From positions 1 through 64,000 of the forward strand of contig NZ_JAEEAP010000005.1 of assembly GCF_016103465.1 (NCBI RefSeq): DNA of 64,000 nt, in the 5' to 3' direction. Made by a program: the position numbers and the translations under genes. The notes below the pieces were generated by a model that was not told where the DNA came from, made no database searches, and saw only the letters and a list, made by a program, of their open reading frames with translations. This stretch comes from Streptomyces sabulosicollis (GTDB taxonomy: Bacteria; Actinomycetota; Actinomycetes; Streptomycetales; Streptomycetaceae). Shown one piece after another: positions 8,329-18,300 of the stretch. How positions within the stretch are numbered: the first letter of the stretch is position 1; each line of letters begins with the position of its first letter.

Positions 8329-10122
8329 ATGAACGACACGCCTGCGGACCGGCGGGGCGGTCCGACGCCACCCACCGCCCACGCGTCGTCGCCGTGGACC
8401 CTCCGCGAGTACGCCTTCCTCGGGGACGGCGAACGCGGCGCCCTGGTGGGGCCGCGCGGCGAGATGGTGTGGCTGTGCGCGCCCCGCTGGGACAGCGACG
8501 CGGTGTTCTCGACCCTGATCGGCGGGCCGGGGGAGTACCTCCTCGGCCCCGACGACCACTGGAACGTCTGGGGTGGCTACTACGAGGAAGGCACCCTCAT
8601 CCACGTCGGCCGCTGGATCACCGGTGACAGCGAGATCGAATGCCGGGAGGCACTGGCCGTGCCCTCCGCCCCCGACCGGCTGGTCCTGCTGCGCCGGATC
8701 CGGGCGGTACGCGGCGACGCCCGCGTGATGCTGAGGCTCGACGTCCGCCCCGGCTTCGGCGCCCGTCCCATGACCGGCCTGCGGCGGGAGGGCGGCATCT
8801 GGTCGGCCCACGGCGGCGGGCTCCACCTGCGCCTCGCCGGAGCGGCCGACGCCACCCCCGGCCCCGGCGACCAGGGCCTGCTGGAGGCCCGCTTCACGGT
8901 GCCCTCCGGAGAAGCGCGTGACCTCGTCCTGGAGATCGGCACCCGGGCGGGAGCGGACGAACTGGACCCGGCACCGCTGTGGCAGGCGACCGAACGGCAC
9001 TGGTCAGGTGTGGTGCCCGACTGCTCCGGGCTGGCCGCCCCGCGGGACGCCCGGCACGCCTACGCCATCCTCCACGGGCTGACCAGCGCCTCCGGCGCCA
9101 TGGTGGCCGCCGCCACCACCTCGCTCCCGGAGCGCGCCAACGGCGAACGCAACTACGACTACCGCTTCGCATGGATCCGCGACCAGTGCTACGCCGGTCT
9201 GGCGGTGGCGGCACACGGGCCGCACCCCCTCCTGGACGCGGGCGTGGGCTTCATGACTGAGCGTCTGCTGGCCGACGGCGGCGAACTGCGCCCCGCCTAC
9301 ACCGTCACCGGGGACCCGGTGGCCGGGGAGCGCTCCCTGCCGCTGCCCGGCTACCCGGGCGGCACCGACCGGGTGGGCAACCGCGCCGGCCGCCAGTTCC
9401 AACTGGACTCCTTCGGCGAGCTCCTGCAGCTCTACGCCGCCGCCGCACGGCTCGACCGGCTCGACGCGGACGGCCGCCGCGCCCTCGACGTGGCCGTGGC
9501 CGCCGTCGAGCGCAACTGGTCGCGCCCGGACGCGGGGCTGTGGGAGCTGGAGAACCGCTGGTGGACCCACTCACGGCTGTGCGCGGTGGCCGGTCTGCGC
9601 GCCGCGGCCCGCGCGGTGGGGGGCCGGGCGGCGCGCGACTGGCACGGCCTCGCCGACACGATCCTGCGCGAGACCCGCCGCCGCTGCCTGGGCCCCCGGG
9701 GCCTCTGGTCCCGCGCCGAGGGCGACGACGGACCGGAAGCCGCCCTGCTGCTTCCCTTCGCCCGCGGCTGCCTCCCGCCGGACGACCCCAGCGGGCCGCG
9801 CACCCGCCGCTTCATCGAGGAACGGCTGTCCGAGGACGGCTACCTCTACCGCTTCGGCCACGGCGACCGGCCGCTGGGCGAGGCGGAGGGAGCCTTCCTG
9901 CTGTGCGGCTTCATGATGGCGCTCGCCGCCCACCACCAGCGGGACCTCGTCGGCGCGTTCCGCTGGTTCGAGCGCACCCGGGCCGCCTGTGGCTCACCGG
10001 GGCTGTTCGCCGAGGAGTACGACGTCGGCCAGCGCCAGCTGAGGGGAAACCTGCCCCAGGCGTTCGTCCATGCGCAACTCCTCGAGGCGGCGGTGCGGCT
10101 CAGCGGCGACCGGGAGGGGTGA
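8329..10122 (+). CDS. Glycoside hydrolase family 15 (glucoamylase/trehalase-like)
   Basis: A 597-aa cytosolic protein of the bacterial GH15 group. The N-terminal beta-sandwich domain (about 25-260) precedes the (alpha/alpha)6 barrel. Recognisable family blocks are [13 protein letters not shown] near 270, GLWELEN near 400 (general-acid Glu region) and [11 protein letters not shown] near 525 (catalytic-base Glu). Such enzymes release glucose from trehalose or alpha-glucans. No signal peptide, so it acts on intracellular sugar. ATG at 8329 follows GGAGGAGG directly. The 3' end overlaps the convergent hypothetical gene by 23 nt. Exact substrate cannot be read from sequence. Confidence 0.88.
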   Translation: MNDTPADRRGGPTPPTAHASSPWTLREYAFLGDGERGALVGPRGEMVWLCAPRWDSDAVFSTLIGGPGEYLLGPDDHWNVWGGYYEEGTLIHVGRWITGDSEIECREALAVPSAPDRLVLLRRIRAVRGDARVMLRLDVRPGFGARPMTGLRREGGIWSAHGGGLHLRLAGAADATPGPGDQGLLEARFTVPSGEARDLVLEIGTRAGADELDPAPLWQATERHWSGVVPDCSGLAAPRDARHAYAILHGLTSASGAMVAAATTSLPERANGERNYDYRFAWIRDQCYAGLAVAAHGPHPLLDAGVGFMTERLLADGGELRPAYTVTGDPVAGERSLPLPGYPGGTDRVGNRAGRQFQLDSFGELLQLYAAAARLDRLDADGRRALDVAVAAVERNWSRPDAGLWELENRWWTHSRLCAVAGLRAAARAVGGRAARDWHGLADTILRETRRRCLGPRGLWSRAEGDDGPEAALLLPFARGCLPPDDPSGPRTRRFIEERLSEDGYLYRFGHGDRPLGEAEGAFLLCGFMMALAAHHQRDLVGAFRWFERTRAACGSPGLFAEEYDVGQRQLRGNLPQAFVHAQLLEAAVRLSGDREG

Positions 10123-10774
10123 GACCCGGTGGAGCGCCGCCCCGGTCCAGTGCCACCGTCGTGGTGACCCGGGTGACGCCGGGTTTCCGGGGCACCGAGC
10201 CGAACCCGAAGCGCACGGCGGGTTCGACGGGCGCCATCACACCGAGGTCCTCGCCCTCGAAGACCGCCGACACCGCGTCGATCGGCCGCAGATCCCGCGC
10301 TCCGTACCACTCGCGGCGACCGGCGCCGGCGCTGCCCCGGGTCCGCACGCCGGGCAGCAGCAGACGGGCGGGGGTGTCCATCAGCGCGCTCCACGCCGGA
10401 CGGCGGGCCAGCGCGCCGGGCACGGCGCGCAGCAGAAGCCCCAGAGGGCCCCGTCGGCCCACGGTGAAGCGCATGTGCAGTGCCCCGGCCGCGATGGTCC
10501 AGGTGCCCGCCGCGACACACACCCGGACCGGCACGACGCGCACCGCGTCGAAGGTGTAGGTGCGGGCGATGAAGTCCGCCGCCTCCGGCGTGGGGGCCAG
10601 CAGCAGCCGTTCACCGTTCACCCGGTCCAGCATCACGTCGCTGAACGGCCCGAACGGCGACCGCTCCCAGTGGCCCAGCACGATGCGCGTGCCCGAGGAC
10701 GTGCCCGTGCCCGCGATCCACCCGTCGAAGCGCAGCCGCACGGGTCGGGTGGCCCTGCCGCGTCGTCGGCTCAT
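10100..10774 (-). CDS. Conserved-type hypothetical protein
   Basis: A 224-aa protein I do not recognise. It opens with RRRGRATRPVRLRFDGWIAG and contains a run of alternating hydrophobic strands (VRVVPVRVCVAAGTWTIAAG), suggesting an all-beta domain. No signal peptide, membrane segment or catalytic motif is evident. The codon pattern is normal for this genome. It converges on and overlaps the GH15 gene by 23 nt, and its start faces the selA leader, so it could share a divergent promoter with selA. Confidence 0.6.
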   Translation of the reverse strand: MSRRRGRATRPVRLRFDGWIAGTGTSSGTRIVLGHWERSPFGPFSDVMLDRVNGERLLLAPTPEAADFIARTYTFDAVRVVPVRVCVAAGTWTIAAGALHMRFTVGRRGPLGLLLRAVPGALARRPAWSALMDTPARLLLPGVRTRGSAGAGRREWYGARDLRPIDAVSAVFEGEDLGVMAPVEPAVRFGFGSVPRKPGVTRVTTTVALDRGGAPPGLTPPGRR

Positions 10775-10827
10775 CCGCCCGCTCCCGGTTCCTGTGCCGC
10801 CACGGACGCCGGGTCCCCGCCCCTCGT

Positions 10828-10900
10828 CCGCGGAAACGGGCCGCCCGCGGAAACGGGCCGCGCGGCCGGACGGTGCCCCGGCCGGCCGGACGGTGCTCCG
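10828..10900. repeat. Two pairs of short direct repeats in the selA leader
   Basis: Two adjacent 17-bp copies of CCGCGGAAACGGGCCGC (10828-10844 and 10845-10861) are followed by two 17-bp copies of GGCCGGACGGTGC(C/T)CCG (10864-10880 and 10884-10900, one mismatch). They lie in the 218-nt gap between the divergent hypothetical and selA genes. Confidence 0.75.
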
Positions 10901-10992
10901 CCCGCCGGGCGTGTCGTGACGCCGGTTCCGGGGGCTGAGAGACGATGGGCGTTCCCCGGGCGGCCACGAGATCGGGCGGAAGGAGGGGCCGC

Positions 10993-12333
10993 GTGGACCA
11001 GCGGATCACCACCACCGACGTACGACGGCGGATTCCCCGCACCGACACCGTCCTGGGTGACGCCCGCCTGATCGAGGCGGCACACCGGCTGGGACCCGGG
11101 GCGGTGAAGGCGGCGGTGCGGCAGGCCCAGGAGCAGGCACGGGCCGGTGCGATCGCGCCGCAGGAGGTGGCGGACAGGGCGGTCGCCCTGCTGCCCCGTA
11201 CGGTCGGCGGACTGCGGCCGGTCATCAACGCCACCGGGGTGGTGCTGCACACCAACCTCGGCCGGGCGTCGCTGTCGGCTGCCGCCCGGCGGGCGGTGCG
11301 GGAGGCCGCCGGGCCCACGGACGTGGAGCTGGATCTGCGCACCGGGGCCCGGGCCCGCCGCGGGCGGACCGCCCTGGCCGCGCTGCGCGAGCGGGTGCCG
11401 TCGGCCGCCGCCGCGCATGTGGTGAACAACGGCGCGGCCGCGCTGGTCCTGGTGGCGACGGCGCTCGCCGCCGGGAAGGAGATCGTCATCAGCCGGGGCG
11501 AGATGGTGGAGATCGGGGACGGCTTCCGCCTGCCGGACCTGCTGGTGTCCACCGGAGCCCGGCTGCGCGAGGTGGGAACGACCAACCGCACCTCCGTCGC
11601 CGACTACGCCGCCGCGATCGGCCCGGAGACGGCCTTCGTGCTGAAGGTGCACCCCTCCAACTTCCGCGTCACGGGCTTCACCCGGGCCGCCGAGGCCGGG
11701 CAACTCACGGCTCTCGGCGTCCCGGTCGTCGTCGACATCGGCTCCGGGCTGCTGGCGCCGCATCCCGCGCTGCCGGACGAGCCCGACGCCGAGACCCGGC
11801 TCCGGGCCGGGGCGGCGCTGGTCACCGCGAGCGGCGACAAGCTGCTCGGCGGACCGCAGTGCGGACTGCTGCTCGGGGAGGAGGAGCTGGTGCGGACCGT
11901 GTCCCGGCATCCGCTCGCCCGTGCGCTGCGCGTGGACAAGCTGACGCTGGCCGGGCTGGAGGCGACGCTGACCGGGCCCGAGACCCCGACCGCCGTGGCG
12001 CTGGCCGCGGACCCGGCGGGGCTCCGCCACCGTGCCGAGCGGCTCGCCTCCGCCCTGGGCGCCGACGGCATCGATGTGCGGGCCGTCGAGAGCGCCGCGT
12101 CGGTGGGCGGTGGCGGCGCCCCGGGGGTGGAGCTGCCCAGCGCCGCGCTGTCGCTGCCCGAGCGGTACGCCGCGGCCCTGCGGACCGGCCCGGTCCCCGT
12201 GGTGGGGCGGCTGGAGGCGGGCCGTTGCCTGCTCGACCTGCGGGCGGTGCCGCGGGAGGACGACCAGCGGCTGGCCGGGGCCGTGCGGTCGGTCAGCGGT
12301 CCGGCCGCGATGGATCCGGCCTCGGAAAGGTAG
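10993..12333 (+). CDS. selA: L-seryl-tRNA(Sec) selenium transferase
   Basis: A 446-aa fold-type-I PLP enzyme that converts Ser-tRNA-Sec to selenocysteyl-tRNA using selenophosphate. Family hallmarks: NATGVVLHTNLGR in the N-terminal third, NNGAAAL, VDIGSGLL and the PLP-lysine block SGDKLLGGPQ. GTG at 10993 is chosen because AGGAGGGG lies 5-6 nt upstream; an ATG at 10945 would add an unconserved extension. It is followed 4 nt later by selB, and selC and selD come next, giving a complete Sec pathway beside a selenoprotein gene. Confidence 0.95.
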   Translation: MDQRITTTDVRRRIPRTDTVLGDARLIEAAHRLGPGAVKAAVRQAQEQARAGAIAPQEVADRAVALLPRTVGGLRPVINATGVVLHTNLGRASLSAAARRAVREAAGPTDVELDLRTGARARRGRTALAALRERVPSAAAAHVVNNGAAALVLVATALAAGKEIVISRGEMVEIGDGFRLPDLLVSTGARLREVGTTNRTSVADYAAAIGPETAFVLKVHPSNFRVTGFTRAAEAGQLTALGVPVVVDIGSGLLAPHPALPDEPDAETRLRAGAALVTASGDKLLGGPQCGLLLGEEELVRTVSRHPLARALRVDKLTLAGLEATLTGPETPTAVALAADPAGLRHRAERLASALGADGIDVRAVESAASVGGGGAPGVELPSAALSLPERYAAALRTGPVPVVGRLEAGRCLLDLRAVPREDDQRLAGAVRSVSGPAAMDPASER

Positions 12334-12337
12334 GGCG

Positions 12338-14251
12338 ATGCGGGTAGTGGCCACCGCCGGGCACGTCGACCACGGCAAGTCGGCGCTGGTCCGGGCGCTG
12401 ACCGGGATGGAGCCCGACCGTTTCGAGGAGGAGCGGCGCCGCGGTCTGACCCTCGACCTCGGGTTCGTCTGGACCCGCCTGGGCCCGGACGCGGACCCGG
12501 CCGGAAACCCGGACGCAGACCCTGCCGGAGGCCCGGAGGGAGGTCCGGACGGGAACGGCGGCTCCGGCGGGGAGCACATCGCCTTCGTGGACGTGCCCGG
12601 ACACGAACGCTTCGTCACCACCATGCTGGCCGGTGTCGGGCCCGTGCCCGCCGTTCTGTTCGTGGTGGCCGCGGACCAGGGCTGGCAGCCGCAGTCGCAG
12701 GAGCACCTGGAGATCCTGGACGCGCTCGGGGTGCGGCACGCCGTGCTCGCGGTGAGCCGCGGTGACCTGGCGGATCCCGAGCCCGTGCGGGCGGACGCCG
12801 TCGAGCGCATGGCGGCCACCTCCCTCGGCACCGTGCCGTCCGTCGCGGTGAGCGCGGTGACCGGCGCCGGACTGGACGAACTGCGCCGCGCATTGGCCCG
12901 GTTGGGCCGCTCGCTGCCCGTTCCGCCCGCCGGAGCGGACGTACGGCTGTGGCTGGACCGCGCCTTCACCGTGCGCGGCCAGGGCACGGTCGTCACCGGC
13001 ACCCTGGGGGCGGGCACCCTGCGCACCGGCGACCGGCTGGTGGCGGGGGACGGCAGGACCGCGCTGCGGGTGCGCGGGCTGCAGTGCCTGCGGGAGGACC
13101 GGTCCGCGGTCAGCGGGGCGGCGCGGGTGGCGGTCCATGTGCACGGCGCGCCCGGCGGTGTGCTCGGCCGGGGGCAGGTGCTGCTCACGCCGGACCGCTG
13201 GCTGCTCACCGGCCTGATCGACGTCCGGGTCCGCGGAGCGCCGCCCTCAGACCTCCCCCGGACGGTCACCCTGCACATCGGCACCGCCGCGGTGCCGGTG
13301 ACCGTCCGCCCGCTGGGCGGGGACACGGCCAGGCTGACCCTGCCCCGGGAGCTGCCGCTGCGGGTGGGCGACCGGGCGGTCCTGCGGGAGCCGGGCGGTC
13401 GGCGCTCCCCGTGCGGGGTGACCGTCCTGGACGTACGGCCGCCCCCGCTGACCCGGCGAGGGGCGGCCCGGGCGCGGGCGGCCGAGCTGGCGGACCTGAC
13501 CGGCGCCCCGGACGGCGCGGCGGAGCTGCGTCGGCGCGGGCTCGTCCGCCGCTCGGAGCTGGCGGCCATGGGGCTGCCCGCCGCCACCGCGCCGGTGGCC
13601 GGGGACTGGCTGGCCGACCCGGCCCACTGGGCGGCGCTGCGGGACCGCCTGGAGGCCGAGGTCGAACGCCACGCGGCCGGGCACCCGCTGGAGCCCGGCC
13701 TCCCCCCGGAGGCGGCCCGCCGCCTGCTCGGCCTGCCCGACCGGTCCCTGGTCGACGCCCTCGCCGCGACTTCGGAGAAGGTGCACCGCGCCCAGGGACG
13801 GCTGTACGGCGGCGCGGACGCCCGGCCCACCCTGCCGCCGCCCGTCCAGGCGGCCGTGGACGAGGTGCGGCGGGACCTGCTGCGGGCACCGTTCCGCGCC
13901 CCCGAGGCCGGCCGGCTCACCGAACTGGGGCTGACGCGCAGGACGGTGGCCGCCGCCGTCGCGGCGGGCGCGCTGCTGCGGGTCGGCGACGGCATCCTGC
14001 TGCTTCCGGGGGCGGACGTCCGGGCGGCTGCCGTGCTCCGCGGCCTTCCGCAGCCGTTCACGCTCAGCCAGGCGCGCCGGGCCCTGGACACCACGCGCCG
14101 GGTGGCCGTACCGCTGCTGGAGTACCTCGATGCCCAGGGGCTCACCGAACGCGTGGACGGCCCGCACCGGCGCTGCCGGGCCGGTACGGAGAGCGGAGGC
14201 GGACGGGAATCGAACCCGCCTGCCCGAGATCCTCGGGCACCTCGGTTTTGA
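12338..14251 (+). CDS. selB: Selenocysteine-specific elongation factor (run-on C terminus)
   Basis: A 637-aa translational GTPase that delivers Sec-tRNA to UGA codons by binding SECIS hairpins through its C-terminal winged helices. G1 is GHVDHGKSALV and G3 is DVPGHERF. G4 is weak (VSRGDL). A Pro/Gly/Asp-rich insert with near-repeats DADPAGNP and DADPAGGP lies between G2 and G3, about residues 50-75. The last winged helix ends at about HRRC, but no stop follows. The frame continues about 24 residues into the antisense tRNA-Sec gene and stops at TGA 14249-14251, which is the complement of the tRNA anticodon. ATG at 12338 is 4 nt after selA. Confidence 0.92.
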   Translation: MRVVATAGHVDHGKSALVRALTGMEPDRFEEERRRGLTLDLGFVWTRLGPDADPAGNPDADPAGGPEGGPDGNGGSGGEHIAFVDVPGHERFVTTMLAGVGPVPAVLFVVAADQGWQPQSQEHLEILDALGVRHAVLAVSRGDLADPEPVRADAVERMAATSLGTVPSVAVSAVTGAGLDELRRALARLGRSLPVPPAGADVRLWLDRAFTVRGQGTVVTGTLGAGTLRTGDRLVAGDGRTALRVRGLQCLREDRSAVSGAARVAVHVHGAPGGVLGRGQVLLTPDRWLLTGLIDVRVRGAPPSDLPRTVTLHIGTAAVPVTVRPLGGDTARLTLPRELPLRVGDRAVLREPGGRRSPCGVTVLDVRPPPLTRRGAARARAAELADLTGAPDGAAELRRRGLVRRSELAAMGLPAATAPVAGDWLADPAHWAALRDRLEAEVERHAAGHPLEPGLPPEAARRLLGLPDRSLVDALAATSEKVHRAQGRLYGGADARPTLPPPVQAAVDEVRRDLLRAPFRAPEAGRLTELGLTRRTVAAAVAAGALLRVGDGILLLPGADVRAAAVLRGLPQPFTLSQARRALDTTRRVAVPLLEYLDAQGLTERVDGPHRRCRAGTESGGGRESNPPARDPRAPRF

Positions 14252-14286
14252 AGACCGGGAGGGCCACCAGGCACCCACACGCCTCC
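14194..14286 (-). tRNA. selC: tRNA-Sec (UCA anticodon)
   Basis: Read on the minus strand, the 93 nt fold as a long-variable-arm tRNA. The acceptor is GGAGGCG pairing with CGCCTCC, the anticodon loop is CTTCAAA with anticodon UCA, the variable arm is an 8-bp stem TGCCCGAG/CTCGGGCA with loop GAT, and the T loop is TTCGATT. Acceptor plus T arm give 13 stacked pairs, as in bacterial tRNA-Sec. The 3' CCA is not encoded. It overlaps the 3' end of selB by 58 nt on the opposite strand and sits between selB and selD. Confidence 0.95.
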
Positions 14287-14339
14287 CTCGCCCGCTTCAG
14301 GCTACCCGCCGCCGACCACCATCGACCGGGAGGGCCGGC

Positions 14340-15365
14340 ATGACCACGACCCGCGAAACCCCCGTACGGCTCACGCAGTTCGCCCACGGCGGCGGCTGCG
14401 CCTGCAAGATCCCGCCCGGTGAACTGGAGGACGTGCTCAGCGGACTGGCCGGACCGAAGACGGCCGCGAGCGACAGCCCGCTGCTCGTGGGGCTGGCCAC
14501 CGGCGACGACGCCGCCGTGGTCACCCTGCCCGCCCCGACCGGTGGCCCGGTCCAGGCGGTGGTGTCCACCGCGGACTTCTTCACCCCCGTCGTGGACGAC
14601 CCGTACGACTGGGGACGCGTCGCCGCGGCCAACGCCCTCTCGGACGTGTACGCGATGGGCGGCCGCCCGGTGCTCGCCGTCAACCTCCTGGGCTGGCCGC
14701 GCGATGTGCTGCCGTTCGACCTGGCCCGTGAGGTGCTGCGCGGCGGGCTCGACATCGCCGCGGAGGCGGGCTGCCACGTGGGCGGCGGGCACAGTGTGGA
14801 CGATCCCGAGCCCAAGTACGGCATGGCCGTCACCGGCCTCGCCGATCCGGCGCGCCTGCTGCGCAACGACGCCGGCCGGCCGGGCGTGCCGCTGTCGCTG
14901 ACCAAGCCCCTCGGCCTGGGGGTGCTGAACAACCGCCACAAGGCCACCGGCGAACGGTTCGAGCAGGCGGTGGCCACGATGGTGGCACTCAACCGGGACG
15001 CGTCGGCCGCGGCCCTGGAGGCGGGCGCCACCTGCGCCACCGACGTCACCGGCTTCGGCTTCCTCGGCCATCTGCACAAGCTGGCGCGGGCCTCGGGCGT
15101 GACCGCGGTGGTCGACACCGCCGCCGTGCCGTATCTCGACGGGGCGCGGGAGGCGGTCCGGGACGGGTACGTCAGCGGCGGCACCCGGCGGAACCTGGAG
15201 TGGGTGGCGCCGTTCACCGACTTCGGGGACGCCGACCCCGGCACCCGGCTGCTCCTGGCCGACGCCCAGACCTCCGGTGGGCTGCTCGTGGCGGGCGAGG
15301 TGCCCGGAGCGCCGGTGGTGGGTGAGCTGGTCCCGGAGCGGGAGCGCTCCGTCGTGCTCAGGTGA
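14340..15365 (+). CDS. selD: Selenide, water dikinase (selenophosphate synthetase)
   Basis: A 341-aa enzyme that makes selenophosphate from selenide and ATP, the selenium donor for SelA. The glycine-rich N-terminal active site GGGCACK places Cys20 and Lys23 at the positions of the essential Cys17/Lys20 of E. coli SelD, so it is a Cys and not a Sec form. GDDAAVV and the Asp-rich VDDP metal-binding segments follow. ATG at 14340 has GGGAGGGCC upstream. It converges with fdhA, leaving 29 nt between stops. Confidence 0.95.
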   Translation: MTTTRETPVRLTQFAHGGGCACKIPPGELEDVLSGLAGPKTAASDSPLLVGLATGDDAAVVTLPAPTGGPVQAVVSTADFFTPVVDDPYDWGRVAAANALSDVYAMGGRPVLAVNLLGWPRDVLPFDLAREVLRGGLDIAAEAGCHVGGGHSVDDPEPKYGMAVTGLADPARLLRNDAGRPGVPLSLTKPLGLGVLNNRHKATGERFEQAVATMVALNRDASAAALEAGATCATDVTGFGFLGHLHKLARASGVTAVVDTAAVPYLDGAREAVRDGYVSGGTRRNLEWVAPFTDFGDADPGTRLLLADAQTSGGLLVAGEVPGAPVVGELVPERERSVVLR

Positions 15366-15394
15366 GACCGTCCTCAGCTGAACCCCACGGTGGC

Positions 15395-18300
15395 TCAGGG
15401 TTCCGTACCGGTGTGTTCGTCGATGCCCGCCCGCGTCCGGTAGGCCCGTACCAGCTCCACGGCGGCCGGGCCCCTCGGCCGGCGGCCCGGCCGGATGTCG
15501 ACGGCGAACGCCTTGGTCTCCTGGATGTGGGTGTTGGGGTCGAGGGACAGGTGCAGCAGCTCGTTGGCCGCGTCCCCCGTGCTGTAGCCGTTCGGCCCCC
15601 AGTGGTAGGGCAGGCCGACCTGGTGGAGGGTGCGCCCGTGCACGGTCAGGGGCGGTACCCGGACGGTGACCAGGACCCGTGCCTCGATCACCCCGCGGGC
15701 GCTGACGATCGTCGCCCAGCCGGTGTGCTCGAGGCCGCGTTCGGCGGCGAGTCCGGGGGAGACCTCGCAGAAGAACTCCGGTTGCAGCTCCGCCAGGTAG
15801 GGCTGCCAGCGGGACATGCCGCCCGCGGTGTGGTGTTCGGTGAGCCGGTAGGTGGTGGCGACGAACGGGAACACCTCCGAGCCCGGCTCGCAGCCGCCGG
15901 GCTGGTAGCGGTTGTCCGGGCGGGACGGCATCACGTGCCGTACCGGGTTGCGCCACTGGCCGTACAGCAGGTTGGGGAAGGGCGAGTCCTGCGGTTCGTA
16001 GTGGGTGGGCAAGGGGCCGTCGGTGAGGCCGGACGGTGCGTACAGCCACGCCTTGCCGTCGGCCTGCATGATGAACGGGTCGGTGCCCGACAGCGCCGCG
16101 CCGCCCGTCGCGTCCGGCGGCGGCCGGTGGGAGGGCGCCTTGCCGGGGGCGAAGTCGGGCACGTCATGGCCGGACCACCGGGCCCGCTCCTCGTCCCACC
16201 ACACCAGGGCCTTGCGCTCGCTCCACGGCCTGCCGTCCGGGTCGGCCGAGGCCCGGTTGTACAGGATGCGGCGGTTGGCGGGCCAGGCCCAGCCCCACTC
16301 GGCCGCCACCCAGTTCTGCCGGGTGCCGGGCTTGCGCCGGGCGGCCTGGTTGACGCCGTCGGCGTACACACCGCAGTAGATCCAGCAGCCGCAGGACGTG
16401 GAGCCGTCCCCGGCCAGCTGCTCATAGGACGAGAGCGGGGCGCCCTCGGCGTCATGGCCGTTGATCTCGGCGAGGACCGCCTCCGCCTCCGGTTCGGCGT
16501 GCTCGCCCTTGGTGGGGTAGTCCCAGGTCAGATCGAGCACCGGCCGGTCCATCGGATCGGCCGACCCGGCCAGCTTCGCCCGGATCCGGCGGCCCAGGTG
16601 GTACATGAACCACAGGTCGCTGCGCGCCTCGCCGGGCGGTTCGACGGCCTGGTGGTGCCACTGCAGCAGCCGCTGGGTGTTGGTGAAGCTGCCGTCCTTC
16701 TCGGTGTGCGCGGCGGCCGGCAGGAAGAACACCTCGGTGGCGATGTCCTCGGTGCGCAGCTCGCCGGTCTCGATCTCCGGGCCGTCCTGCCACCAGGTGG
16801 CGGACTCGATGAGGGAGAAGTCCCGGACCACCAGCCAGTCCAGGTTGGCCATGCCCAGCCGCTGCATCTTGGTGTTGGCCGAGCCCACGGCGGGGTTCTC
16901 GCCCATCAGGAAGTAGCCCTTGCAGACCCCCTCCAGCTGGGCCATGACCGTCTCGTAGGTGGAGTGGGAGCCGGTCAGCCGCGGCAGGTAGTCGAAGCAG
17001 AAGTCGTTCTCGGGCCGCGCGGCCTCGCCCCAGTAGGACTTGAGCAGACTGACCAGATAGGACCGCATATTGCCCCAGTAGCCCTTGCGGGCCGCCTCGG
17101 CCGCCACGAAGGTGTCCAGGTCCTGCCTCTGGTGGGCGTGCGGCATCGGGATGTAGCCGGGCAGCAGGTTGAACAGGGTGGGGATGTCCGTGGACCCCTG
17201 GATGGAGGCGTGCCCCCGCAGGGCGAGGATGCCGCCACCGGGCCGGCCGATGTTGCCGAGCAGGCTCTGCAGGACGGAGGCCGCGCGGATGTACTGCACG
17301 CCCACCGTGTGCTGGGTCCAGCCGACCGCGTAGGCGAAGGCGGTGGTGCGGTCGCGTCCGGAGTTCTCCGTGACGAGCTCGCACACCTGGCGGAAGAGGT
17401 CCGGCGGGACGCCGCAGATCCGCTCCACCATCTCGGGTGTGTAGCGGGCGTAGTGCCGCTTCAGCACCTGGAAGACGCAGCGCGGATGGCTGAGCGTCTC
17501 GTCCCGCTCGGGCTCGCCCTCGCCGACCTCGGCGCCGCCGGCGCCGTGCGCCTCGCCGCGCGCGGCCTCGGTCACCGACCGTCCGCCGCCGGTGCGCCGC
17601 TGGTACTCCTGGTCGCGCTCACCGGAGACCGCCCGCACCTCCATGCCCTCGTACTGCCAGCTGTCGTTGTCGTAGGCGCGGGTTTCGGGGTCGAGACCGG
17701 AGAAGACGCCGTCGAGGTCCTCGGTGTCCCGGAAGTCCTCGCGCAGCACGACGGGGCCGTTGGTGTACGCCACGACGTAGTCGCGGAAGTACGCGTCGTT
17801 CCGCAGGACGTGGTTGATGATCCCGCCGAGGAAGGCGATGTCCGAGCCCGCGCGCAGCGGCACGTGCAGGTCGGCCAGCGCGCTGGTGCGGGTGAAGCGA
17901 GGGTCGACGTGGATCACCTTCGCGCCACGGGCCTTGGCCTCCATCACCCATTGGAACCCGACCGGATGGCATTCGGCCATGTTCGAGCCCTGGATGACGA
18001 TGCAGTCGGAGTTCTGCAGGTCCTGCTGGAAGGTGGTCGCGCCGCCGCGGCCGAACGAGGTTCCCAGACCGGGAACGGTGGAGGAGTGTCAAACCCGCGC
18101 CTGGTTCTCGATCTGCACGGCGCCCAGGGCGGTGAACAACTTCTTGATCAGGTAGTTCTCCTCGTTGTCCAGCGTGGCCCCGCCCAGGCTGGCGAAGCCG
18201 AGCGTGCGCCGGGTGCGGACCTCGTCGACCTCCCACTGCCAGCCCGCGCGGCGCGCCTCGATCACCCGGTCGGCGATCATGTCCATGGCCGTGTCGAGGT

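Noticed and set aside
10771-14280. A 1169-codon minus-strand open frame opposite selA/selB
   Set aside because: It lies wholly antisense to conserved selA and selB, and its sequence is Ser/Arg/Pro-rich without any domain. Long antisense frames are expected in very GC-rich codon usage.
14130-14340. Extended N-terminus of SelD starting at 14130
   Set aside because: The upstream part would be translated from the selB end and antisense tRNA-Sec. The ATG at 14340 has its own Shine-Dalgarno site and gives the normal SelD length.
18089-18091. Nonsense mutation or frameshift splitting fdhA
   Set aside because: The TGA is in frame at the known Sec position, followed by a SECIS hairpin, and all Sec genes are adjacent. 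Both halves match one protein without frame change.
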